NCBI RefSeq assembly: GCF_000277125.1
Contig: NC_016946.1
Location: 434,001-498,000, forward strand
Length of the DNA: 64,000 nt
Reading direction: 5' to 3'
Origin: Mycobacterium intracellulare ATCC 13950
GTDB lineage: Bacteria > Actinomycetota > Actinomycetes > Mycobacteriales > Mycobacteriaceae
The notes under the pieces are model-generated. The model was not told the origin of the DNA. It made no database searches and was given only the letters and a program-made list of their open reading frames with translations. Of this stretch, positions 54,108 through 61,334 are shown one piece after another. The number at the start of each line of letters is the position of its first letter. Position 1 is the first letter of the stretch. Both the position numbers and the translations under genes were made by a program.

Positions 54108-55034
54108 CTAGACCGCTTCGCTCCACGGGTCCTCGCGCCGCCACACCGTCGGCAGGTGCAGCGCGACACCGTCCTGTGCGGCCAGCTCATCGAGGACGCG
54201 GATGGAGACGTCGAGGTCGTCGCCCGCATAGGGCAAGGCGCGCAACGGCTTTGTCAGCGGGCGGAAGAAGTCGTCCCAGTGGATGAGGATCACCCGGCGA
54301 GCGCCCACCGCGCGGACGGTCTCGGCCCAATAGTCGACCAGATACGACCGCGGCTGCAGCCCCAGCTGCCCGACGGACAGGTAGACGGCATCGGCGCGGT
54401 GGCCGGCCAGCGCCCCCTTGACGAAACCGGCGCTGCCCTGGATCAGCAGCCGCCGGCCCGTCGGCCGGTGGGCCACCAGCGTCGACCACGACTCGCCGCA
54501 GCGGTACGCCGACGCCTTCACCGGGGTGATCAGCGGTTCGTCGATCACGCCGGGATACCGGTCGGGTGGGCAGTGGTGGGACTTTACCAACGTTATCTCA
54601 TAGTCGCCCAACCGAATTGGCTGCCCGTCGACCGCTACGACGATCCGGTTCTCCGGCAGGCCGTAGCCGCGCCCGACGTTGGCCGCGGACTGGCCGCCGA
54701 TCAGCTGCGCGCCGGTGCGGTCGGCGACCAGCGCGGAGTCCAGCACGTGGTCGATGTGGGTGTGCACCGGGATGACGGCGGCCAGTCGCGACACCTTGGC
54801 GCGGGCCAGGCATCCGTCGACGCGGGCCGGCGACGGCGCCACCCTGCCGGCCGCGATCTTGGCCAGGCCCGGCCGGGAGAAGTAGCCGTCGGTCATCAAC
54901 GCCGACGAGCCGTCGTCGATCAGCAGCGTCGCCACGCCCATCCAGGTCACCGAGAGCCCGTCGGGTCCGGCCGCGGGGGCGTCGAATCGGTCCGCGTACC
55001 GGGCGATGTCGGGGCGCCCGAGCTTGAGCCGCAT
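54108..55034 (-). CDS. Metallo-beta-lactamase-fold hydrolase (Rv3577 type)
   Basis: The 308-aa protein has the metal-binding HTHIDH (in VIPVHTHIDHVLDSALVA), a later VKSHHCPP and ILIHWDDF, and a GVATLLIDDGSSALMTDGYFSRPG opening typical of UlaG-like or L-ascorbate-lactonase-like MBL proteins. No signal peptide is seen. Its ATG shares a base with the pxpA stop, so it is coupled to pxpA. Confidence 0.82.
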   Translation of the reverse strand: MRLKLGRPDIARYADRFDAPAAGPDGLSVTWMGVATLLIDDGSSALMTDGYFSRPGLAKIAAGRVAPSPARVDGCLARAKVSRLAAVIPVHTHIDHVLDSALVADRTGAQLIGGQSAANVGRGYGLPENRIVVAVDGQPIRLGDYEITLVKSHHCPPDRYPGVIDEPLITPVKASAYRCGESWSTLVAHRPTGRRLLIQGSAGFVKGALAGHRADAVYLSVGQLGLQPRSYLVDYWAETVRAVGARRVILIHWDDFFRPLTKPLRALPYAGDDLDVSIRVLDELAAQDGVALHLPTVWRREDPWSEAV

Positions 55035-55792
55035 CAGCAGAACGCCCGAAGGTCGGCACCGGCCGCCATGAGGCGATCGCGGACCGCGGTGGCAATCCGC
55101 ACCGCCCCGTGCGAATCACCGTGCACGCAAACCGATTCCACGCTCACCTCGATGTGGCTCCCGTCGATCGCGGTGACCTGTCCCGAGGTCACCATGGCGG
55201 CGACGCGCTCGGCGATCGCGCCCGGATCGTGCAATACCGCGCCGGGTTCGCGGCGGGAGACCAGCCGCCCGTCCGGGCGGTAGGCCCGGTCGGCGAACGC
55301 CTCGGCCACGGTCCGCAGGCCGCGTCGGGCGGCCTCGTCGAAGAACGCCGACCCGGCCATGCCCAGCACCGGCAGGCCGTCGTCGACGAGCCGCACCGCC
55401 TCGGCGACCGCGGCGGCCTGCTCGCTGTTGGTCACGATCGTGTTGTACAGCGCCCCATGCGGTTTCACGTAGGACACGACAGAACCGCACGCGTGCGCGA
55501 TCGCCTGCAGCGCGCCGATCTGATACACCACGTCGGCGATCAGGTCGTCGGCGGCGACGTCGATGAAGCGCCTGCCGAACCCGGCCAGGTCGCGGTAGCT
55601 CACCTGCGCCCCGATGCGCACCCCGCGCCGCGCGGCCGAGGTGCACACCCGCACCAGTCCGGCGGGGTCCCCCGCGTGGAAACCGCACGCCACGTTGGCG
55701 CTGGTGACGATGTCGAGCATGGCGTCGTCGTCACCGAGGCGCCAGACGCCGAAGCCCTCGCCCAGGTCGGCGTTGAGGTCGATACCGGCCAC
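55034..55792 (-). CDS. pxpA: 5-oxoprolinase subunit A (LamB/YcsF family)
   Basis: The 252-aa protein starts IDLNADLGEGFGVWRLGDDDAMLDIVTSANVACGFHAGDP, the LamB/YcsF signature, and has VKPHGALYN. PxpA normally works with PxpB and PxpC to open 5-oxoproline with ATP. Neither partner is next to it here. ATG 55792 is clear and lies 22 nt after lppH. As I recall it is absent at this place in M. tuberculosis. Confidence 0.88.
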   Translation of the reverse strand: MAGIDLNADLGEGFGVWRLGDDDAMLDIVTSANVACGFHAGDPAGLVRVCTSAARRGVRIGAQVSYRDLAGFGRRFIDVAADDLIADVVYQIGALQAIAHACGSVVSYVKPHGALYNTIVTNSEQAAAVAEAVRLVDDGLPVLGMAGSAFFDEAARRGLRTVAEAFADRAYRPDGRLVSRREPGAVLHDPGAIAERVAAMVTSGQVTAIDGSHIEVSVESVCVHGDSHGAVRIATAVRDRLMAAGADLRAFC

Positions 55793-55814
55793 CCGCCCAG
55801 CTTATGGGGGCGGG

Positions 55815-56525
55815 CTATTGCCCGGCGACCTTGGCCGCGATCTGCTGGGCGATGTCGGCGGCGGACCCGCCGGCCAGGAAGGACGCGCACGTGGCGACGT
55901 CGATGGCGATGTTGTTGCGAACGGTCAGCGCCCGCTGGCACGTCCAGCCGTCGCCGCCGTCCTGAGCTGTCGACGTGCTGAGTGTGCCGCCGACTTTGTG
56001 GGCGTCGCCCGCGGTCCACACGATCTCGGGCTTGCCCGGGGGACGGTCGACGAACTTGCGGTTGGCGCAGGCGAACCACCGCCGCACCGAGGCGTCGTAG
56101 AAGGTGTTGGCCTGGCGCGCGGTGGGATAGGCGATCACGGCCTCGGCGGCGGAGTCATTGCGGACGGTGGGGTCGTCGTAGTTGTCGTCCAGTTGTTGGC
56201 CGCGCATCGCGGTCCAGCCGGTGTCCGCATACACGGCTTCCTGGGCGGGACCGTCCAGCGCCAGGCAGCTCTTGTCGCTGAAAGTCGCGCTGGAGTCCCA
56301 CATCGCCTGTGTGCGGTTGCGGACCCGCATCCCCGCGGTGAGCACGGAGTTGATCTGGCCCTGGTCGAGCAGCAGTCCGTCGAGGGCGGCGACGGCCACG
56401 GGGGGCTGCGGCAGCGGGCCGGAGGTGTCTGCGGGCGTGGCGCTTCCGTCGACGACGGTGGTGCAGCCGACCGCGAGGGTGGACACCGCCGCCTGCACCA
56501 GGACCGCGATTCGCCTGCGCGCCAT
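55815..56525 (-). CDS. lppH: Lipoprotein LppH, PknH-sensor-like domain
   Basis: The 236-aa lipoprotein has signal ARRRIAVLVQAAVSTLAVGC. The mature part resembles the extracellular sensor domain of the PknH kinase (LLLDQGQINSVLTAGMRV...). Four cysteines (in DKSC, FACANRK, WTCQRA, ATCAS) could form the two disulfides known in that fold. Ligand is unknown. A longer frame upstream to 56969 has no signal-like start. Confidence 0.85.
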   Translation of the reverse strand: MARRRIAVLVQAAVSTLAVGCTTVVDGSATPADTSGPLPQPPVAVAALDGLLLDQGQINSVLTAGMRVRNRTQAMWDSSATFSDKSCLALDGPAQEAVYADTGWTAMRGQQLDDNYDDPTVRNDSAAEAVIAYPTARQANTFYDASVRRWFACANRKFVDRPPGKPEIVWTAGDAHKVGGTLSTSTAQDGGDGWTCQRALTVRNNIAIDVATCASFLAGGSAADIAQQIAAKVAGQ

Positions 56526-56569
56526 GGCCTCCGAGCCTTCCCCGACGTGGGCCGATCTGTGCGACCAGC

Positions 56570-57430
56570 TTAGGCGGACGCCTCGCGCCGGCGCCCCACC
56601 AGCCAGCAGACCAGGTAGATCAGAAACGAGATGCTCGCGACGAAGACCGACACCGGCACGCCCGGCGCAAGCGATAGCACGATCCCGCCGACCGCGGCCA
56701 CCTCGGCGAACACCACCGAGGTCAGCATGGCCGCCGCCGGCGAGGTGACCACCCGGGCCGCCGCGGCCGCCGGCGTGATCAGCAGCGACATCACCAGCAG
56801 CGCCCCGACGATCTGCACCGCCTGGGCGGCCACCACCCCGACCAGCGCGGCGAACACGATCCCGAGCGCGTGAACCGGCACGCCGCGGGCGGCGGCGACG
56901 TCGGGGTCGACGGTGGCGAACAGCAGCGGGCGGTAACACGTTGCCAGCACGGCGATGACGAGGAGGCAAACCAGCGCCAGCATCGTCAGCCCCGTGTAGC
57001 CGACCCCGACGATCTGGCCGGTCAGCAGCGCGAAGCTGGTCGCCGTCCGGCCCGGGTAGAGGTGGATGAACAACACCGCCAGGCCCAGGCCGAACGCCAG
57101 GACCACCCCGATCACCGAATCGCGTTCCCGGGCGCGCCGGCCCAGCACGCCGAACAGCGCCGCCGCCAGGGCGCTGCCGATCAGCGCGCCCAGACCCACC
57201 CCGAATCCGACGAGCAGCGCGAAAGCGGCTCCGGTCAACGACAATTCGCTGGACCCGTGCACGGCGAACGACATTTGCCGCATCACGATGAACGGCCCGA
57301 TCAGCCCGGCCACCAAACCCAGCAGCGCGGCCGCCACCAGCGCCTGCTGCACGAAGTCGTGGCTGAGCAGATGCGCGGTGATGTCGAAGGAGAACAGGTG
57401 GTGTCCCACGTCGGCGAGCCGGTGCTCCAT
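56570..57430 (-). CDS. Zinc/manganese ABC transporter permease (ZnuB-like)
   Basis: The 286-aa protein has about 8-9 membrane segments and the ABC-3 family pattern (FVQQALVAAALLGLVAGLIGPFIVMRQMSFAVHGSSELSLTG; VQIVGALLVMSLLITPAAAA). Start ATG 57430 shares a base with the ATPase stop. It is the third gene of the znuA-znuC-znuB-like operon behind a Zur box. Confidence 0.9.
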   Translation of the reverse strand: MEHRLADVGHHLFSFDITAHLLSHDFVQQALVAAALLGLVAGLIGPFIVMRQMSFAVHGSSELSLTGAAFALLVGFGVGLGALIGSALAAALFGVLGRRARERDSVIGVVLAFGLGLAVLFIHLYPGRTATSFALLTGQIVGVGYTGLTMLALVCLLVIAVLATCYRPLLFATVDPDVAAARGVPVHALGIVFAALVGVVAAQAVQIVGALLVMSLLITPAAAAARVVTSPAAAMLTSVVFAEVAAVGGIVLSLAPGVPVSVFVASISFLIYLVCWLVGRRREASA

Positions 57431-58251
57431 CAGCCGTGCCCGTCGGTGCGCTCGCCGGCCACCACGTAGCCGTCCCTGACCTTCACCACCTGGATGTCGG
57501 ATCGATACAGCGCCGAGAGCGTCTCGCTGGTCATCACCTGCTCGACGGTGCCGATCCTGAACCGGCCGTCGACCAGGTACAGCACCCGGTCCACATACGG
57601 CAGGATCGGGTTGATCTCGTGGGTGACGACGATGACCGTCGTCCCCGCCTCCCGGCGGCGCCGGTCGATCAGCGCCGACACCAGCTTCGCGTTCGCCGGG
57701 TCCAGCGTCAGCAGCGGTTCGTCGCACAGCAGCAGGGTCGGGTCGCTGACGAGTGCCTGGGCGATGCGCACCCGCTGCAGCTCGCCGCCGGACATCACGC
57801 CGACCCGGACGTCCGCCAGGCGTTCGCCATTGACCTGGCTCAGGGCGTGGGCGACGGTCGCGCGCCGCCGGGCACGGTCGCGGGACCGCAGCGGGACGGC
57901 GCCCCAGCGCCCGCCGTCGACACCCAGCCGAACCAGGTCCCGTCCCCGCAGCATCACGTCGCGGTCCAGCGGGCGATGTTGCGGCACATAGCCGATGCGC
58001 CCGCTGCCCGACGTGATCGGCCTGCCTTCCACCAACCCGACGCCGGCGCTCAGCGGCAGCTGCCCCAGGAGCACGTTGAGGAGCGACGTCTTGCCGCTGC
58101 CGTTGGGGCCGAGCACCGCGATGAACTCGCCGCGCGAGACCGACAGGTCCAGGTGGTCCCACAGCACCCGGTCGCCGAACGCCAGGCGGGCGCCGCGCAG
58201 CGACACGGTGTCCGGGTGCCGATCGACGGCGGGCGCCGTGTCGATGCTCAC
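57430..58251 (-). CDS. Zinc/manganese ABC transporter ATPase (ZnuC-like)
   Basis: The 273-aa ATPase has Walker A GPNGSGKT, signature MSGGELQRVRIAQAL, Walker B LLLCDEPL and the switch histidine in VVTHEINPI. A C-terminal extension (SDIQVVKVRDGYVVAGE) follows. GTG 58251 overlaps the znuA-like stop (GTGA), so the subunits are coupled. Confidence 0.9.
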   Translation of the reverse strand: MSIDTAPAVDRHPDTVSLRGARLAFGDRVLWDHLDLSVSRGEFIAVLGPNGSGKTSLLNVLLGQLPLSAGVGLVEGRPITSGSGRIGYVPQHRPLDRDVMLRGRDLVRLGVDGGRWGAVPLRSRDRARRRATVAHALSQVNGERLADVRVGVMSGGELQRVRIAQALVSDPTLLLCDEPLLTLDPANAKLVSALIDRRRREAGTTVIVVTHEINPILPYVDRVLYLVDGRFRIGTVEQVMTSETLSALYRSDIQVVKVRDGYVVAGERTDGHG

Positions 58252-59150
58252 GGCTGGACGGGCCGGCTCGACTGCAGCGCGGCCAGCAGCCGTTCGACCG
58301 TATTGCGTTGCCAGCTCAGGTAATCCGCCCCGTCGGGTAGGGTCTCGGCCACCTCGGTGACGGGCACACCCGCGCGACGCGCGGCGTCGCGCAGGCTGGT
58401 GATCGCGGCCGCGGAGGTCTGCGGGTTGACCACCAGCGCCGACACCTGAGCCCGGTCGATGAGGTCGAGGACCGACGCCAGATCGGCCGGCGCCGGGTCG
58501 GTCTCGTTCTCGATCGCCGCGGCGAACGAGGGCGGGGTGCGGTTCAGCAGGCCCGTCGCCTTCAGCAGGTAGAAGGCGACCGGTTCGGTCGCCACGACCG
58601 AGGTGTGGGGGTAGGCGGCGGCGATGCCGTGTTCGGTGCCGGCGATGGCGTCGGCGCGGCGCCCGAACGTGGCGGCACTGGCCCGGTAGTCCGCGGCGTT
58701 GCCCGGGTCGATCGTCGCGAGCCGGTCGGCGATCGTGGCGGCCACCGCCTTCGCGACGCTCAGGTCGTAGAAGACGTGCTCGTTGCGGGGTTGCCCGTCG
58801 TTCTCGAGGAACGAGTAGGCGTTGACCGGCCTGGCGCCGGGCTGGCGGGCCAGCACGTCGTCGACCCATCCGTCGTAGCCGCCGCCGTTGTAGACGACCA
58901 GGGCGGCGTCGGCGATGGCGGCGGCGTCCGAGGGGCTTGCCTCGTAGGAGTGCGGGTCGGTTTCCGCGCCGCTCAGGATGGACTTGACCGCCACATGGCT
59001 GCCGGCGACGGCGCGCGCGACGCTGCCCCACACGTCGGTGGAGGCGACGACGGCAGACGCGTGCGGGTGCGCGGGGTGCCCGCCGCAGCCGGACAGCACC
59101 GCCGAGCCGGCCACGGCCAGTGCGGCCGCCAGCCCACGCGTCAGTGCCAT
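58248..59150 (-). CDS. Zinc/manganese-binding lipoprotein (ZnuA/cluster 9 type)
   Basis: The 300-aa solute-binding lipoprotein has signal LAAALAVAGSAVLSGC. A short His cluster follows (GGHPAHPHAS). Metal-ligand histidines of the cluster 9 fold appear in ETDPHSYEASPSD and NEHVFYDL, with late acidic partners. ATG 59150 begins the lipoprotein signal; a longer frame to 59195 is less likely. A Zur-type box at 59199-59219 makes zinc the best guess for the metal. Confidence 0.9.
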   Translation of the reverse strand: MALTRGLAAALAVAGSAVLSGCGGHPAHPHASAVVASTDVWGSVARAVAGSHVAVKSILSGAETDPHSYEASPSDAAAIADAALVVYNGGGYDGWVDDVLARQPGARPVNAYSFLENDGQPRNEHVFYDLSVAKAVAATIADRLATIDPGNAADYRASAATFGRRADAIAGTEHGIAAAYPHTSVVATEPVAFYLLKATGLLNRTPPSFAAAIENETDPAPADLASVLDLIDRAQVSALVVNPQTSAAAITSLRDAARRAGVPVTEVAETLPDGADYLSWQRNTVERLLAALQSSRPVQP

Positions 59151-59198
59151 GCGCACGTCCGATTTCCTCCCGCCCGCCAGCAAGCCGATCCACAATAC

Positions 59199-59219
59199 TA
59201 ATGAAAATCGTTTCCATTA
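59199..59219 (-). promoter_or_regulatory. Zur box over the znuA-like promoter
   Basis: The site reads TAATGAAAA, then TCG, then TTTCCATTA, an almost perfect dyad (8 of 9 positions per arm). It agrees with the mycobacterial Zur core TGAAAATnnTTTCA. On the minus strand it covers the spacer between -35 TTGTAA (59222 to 59217) and -10 TAGTAT (59200 to 59195), ideal for repression when zinc is plentiful. Confidence 0.85.
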
Positions 59220-59277
59220 CAAAGCCGCGGTCGGAAGCGCATGGGCCGCGCACCGATCCGCTGTAGCGTCACCGAAC

Positions 59278-60357
59278 GTGAGCCCCACACCGCGCCGGCG
59301 TGCGACCCTGGCGTCGGTCGCGGACGAGCTCAACGTTTCGCGCACCACGATCTCGAACGCCTTCAACCGCCCCGATCAACTCTCCGCCGACCTGCGTGAA
59401 CGCGTGCTCGCGACGGCCAAGCGGCTCGGCTACGCCGGCCCCGACCCGGTGGCGCGCTCGTTGCGGACCCGCAAGGCCGGCGCGGTCGGTCTGGTGATGG
59501 CCGAGCCGCTGACCTATTTCTTCAGCGACCCCGCCGCCCGGGATTTCGTCACCGGGGTGGCGCAGTCCTGCGAGGCGGCCGGGCAGGGGCTCCTGCTGGT
59601 GGCCGTGGGGCCCAGCCGCAGCCTGAAAGAGGGAACCGACGCGGTGCTGTCGGCGGGCGTGGACGGTTTCGTGGTGTATTCGGTGTGCGATGACGATCCC
59701 TACCTGCAGGTGGTGCTGCAGCGGCGGCTGCCGGTCGTGGTGGTCGATCAGCCGAAGGATCTCGCCGGCGCCTCGCGGGTGGGCATCGACGACCGCGCGG
59801 CGATGCGTGAGCTCGCCGACTACGTGCTCGGGCTGGGGCATCGCGAGATCGGGCTGCTGACCATGCGGCTGGGCCGGGACCGGCGCCACGGCCTGGTGGA
59901 CGCCGAGCGGTTGCGCTCGCCCGCCTTCGACGTGCAACGCGAGCGCATCATCGGCGTGTGGGAGGCGATGACGGCCGCCGGCATCGACCCGGATTCGCTG
60001 ACCGTGGTGGAAAGCTACGAGCACCTGGCCGAATCGGGCGGCGCGGCCGCCAAGGTGGCGCTGGAAACCAATCCGCGCATCACCGCGCTGCTGTGCACCG
60101 CGGACATCCTGGCCCTGTCCGCCATGGATTACCTACGGGCGCATGGCATTTACGTGCCCGGCCAGCTGACCGTCACCGGATTCGACGGCGTGCCCGAGGC
60201 CATCAGCCGCGGGCTGACCACGGTGTCGCAGCCGAGCCTGCACAAGGGGCGCCGCGCGGGCGAGCTGTTGTTGAAGCCACCGCGGTCCGGTCTGCCGGTC
60301 ACCGAACTCCTCGACACCGAGCTGATCCGCGGACGCACCGCCGGCCCGCCCGGGTGA
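59278..60357 (+). CDS. LacI-family transcription regulator (Rv3575c type)
   Basis: The 359-aa protein has an N-terminal helix-turn-helix (RATLASVADELNVSRTTISNAFNRPDQLSADLRERVLATAKRLGY) and a periplasmic-binding-protein-like effector domain (AVGLVMAEPLTYFFSDPAARDFVTGVAQ..., ITALLCTADILALSAMDYL...). GTG 59278 gives the M. tuberculosis length and has TAGCGT (59264-59269) 8 nt before it. It is divergent from the zinc transporter, but the Zur box makes it an unlikely regulator of that operon. Effector unknown. Confidence 0.88.
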   Translation: MSPTPRRRATLASVADELNVSRTTISNAFNRPDQLSADLRERVLATAKRLGYAGPDPVARSLRTRKAGAVGLVMAEPLTYFFSDPAARDFVTGVAQSCEAAGQGLLLVAVGPSRSLKEGTDAVLSAGVDGFVVYSVCDDDPYLQVVLQRRLPVVVVDQPKDLAGASRVGIDDRAAMRELADYVLGLGHREIGLLTMRLGRDRRHGLVDAERLRSPAFDVQRERIIGVWEAMTAAGIDPDSLTVVESYEHLAESGGAAAKVALETNPRITALLCTADILALSAMDYLRAHGIYVPGQLTVTGFDGVPEAISRGLTTVSQPSLHKGRRAGELLLKPPRSGLPVTELLDTELIRGRTAGPPG

Positions 60358-60363
60358 GCGCCG

Positions 60364-60963
60364 CTATTTGGAGTCTTGGTCGCCGATCAGCAACCGCACG
60401 GCCAGATCCAGCCGCTTGCTGACGTCGGTGGCCGAGGCGCGGCGGGTGAGCCAGGCGAGCAGGTTCGACAGCCACACGTCGGAGATCACCCGGGCGATGT
60501 GGTACTGGTCCTCGGTCGGTTCGCCGTCGGCCATCGCGCGCGCGAACATGGAGTCGATGAGCTTTTCGACCTGGTCGACCTCGCTGGCCGCCGACGCGTC
60601 GGCGAAGACGTAGGCGCGCGTCATCGCCTCGGTCAGCAGCGGGTTGCGTTGCATCGCGCGGTTGAGCTTGCCCACCATGAAGTTCAGCCGCTGAAAGGGT
60701 GTGCCGCCGGTCATCGCCGAGCGGTCGGTCTTGGCGTCGATGCGGCCGAACTCGCGGCCCAGCGCCGACACCAGCAGGTGCACCTTCGACGGGAAATACC
60801 GGTACAGCGTCCCCACCGCCACGTCGGCGCGATCCGCGACCGCACGCATCTGAACGGCCTCGTAGCCGCCCTTGGACGCGATGGCCATGGTGGCATCCAG
60901 GATGCGCTTGCGGCGTTCCCGCTGCGCCTCAGACCCGAGTTCGGACTCCGCCAGAACCGCCAC
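60364..60963 (-). CDS. kstR: TetR-family repressor of sterol catabolism KstR
   Basis: From GTG 60963 the protein is 199 aa, the M. tuberculosis length, and nearly identical there (VAVLAESELGSEAQRERRKRILDATMAIASKGGYEAVQMRAVADRADVAVGTLYRYFPSKVHLLVSAL). KstR represses cholesterol-degradation genes and is released by a sterol-derived CoA thioester. An in-frame ATG at 61047 would add a 28-residue low-complexity N terminus and cannot be excluded. It is divergent from fadE34 around a KstR operator. Confidence 0.95.
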   Translation of the reverse strand: MAVLAESELGSEAQRERRKRILDATMAIASKGGYEAVQMRAVADRADVAVGTLYRYFPSKVHLLVSALGREFGRIDAKTDRSAMTGGTPFQRLNFMVGKLNRAMQRNPLLTEAMTRAYVFADASAASEVDQVEKLIDSMFARAMADGEPTEDQYHIARVISDVWLSNLLAWLTRRASATDVSKRLDLAVRLLIGDQDSK

Positions 60964-61076
60964 GTTTATGACCTCACGCGGCTGCGAGTCGGAAACGCGG
61001 CCCGAACTAGCCTTGGAAGTGGCCTTGGCATTGGCGCTGGCTGGCATGTGATGGTTTGCTCCTGTTCCGGGCGGTT

Positions 61077-61088
61077 CGTTTGCAAACG
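61077..61088. promoter_or_regulatory. 12-bp palindrome CGTTTGCAAACG in the kstR leader
   Basis: This perfect palindrome lies about 30 bp before ATG 61047 and 114 bp before GTG 60963 of kstR. It is not a KstR motif. It may bind another regulator or be chance. Confidence 0.3.
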
Positions 61089-61189
61089 ATACGCATTCTG
61101 CGTGTGAATTTCCCACCTCCATACCGCCGGGGACAAGCGCATGTGCTGCTGCAATGGCGTTCGACTTGACGGTCGATCACTGGCACTAT

Positions 61190-61203
61190 TAGAACACGTT
61201 CTA
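61190..61203. promoter_or_regulatory. KstR operator TAGAACACGTTCTA
   Basis: The 14-mer fits the published KstR consensus TnnAACnnGTTnnA at every fixed position and is fully palindromic. It lies between kstR and fadE34 and should allow autorepression of kstR and repression of fadE34. Confidence 0.9.
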
Positions 61204-61334
61204 GTCTTCGGTGAGCGGGTTGCGCGCCAACTGGTGGTGGGGATGTCCCCGCTCGCGCAAAGATCGGACAATCAGGACACGGGCGCCGGCCGGCCCCGTG
61301 TCACGTCGAGCCAAGGACGCGGAGGTCCTCTCAG

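Noticed and set aside
59278..60357. LacI-type protein as regulator of the zinc operon
   Set aside because: It is divergent and adjacent, but a much better Zur box covers that promoter and no LacI-type operator was evident between them.
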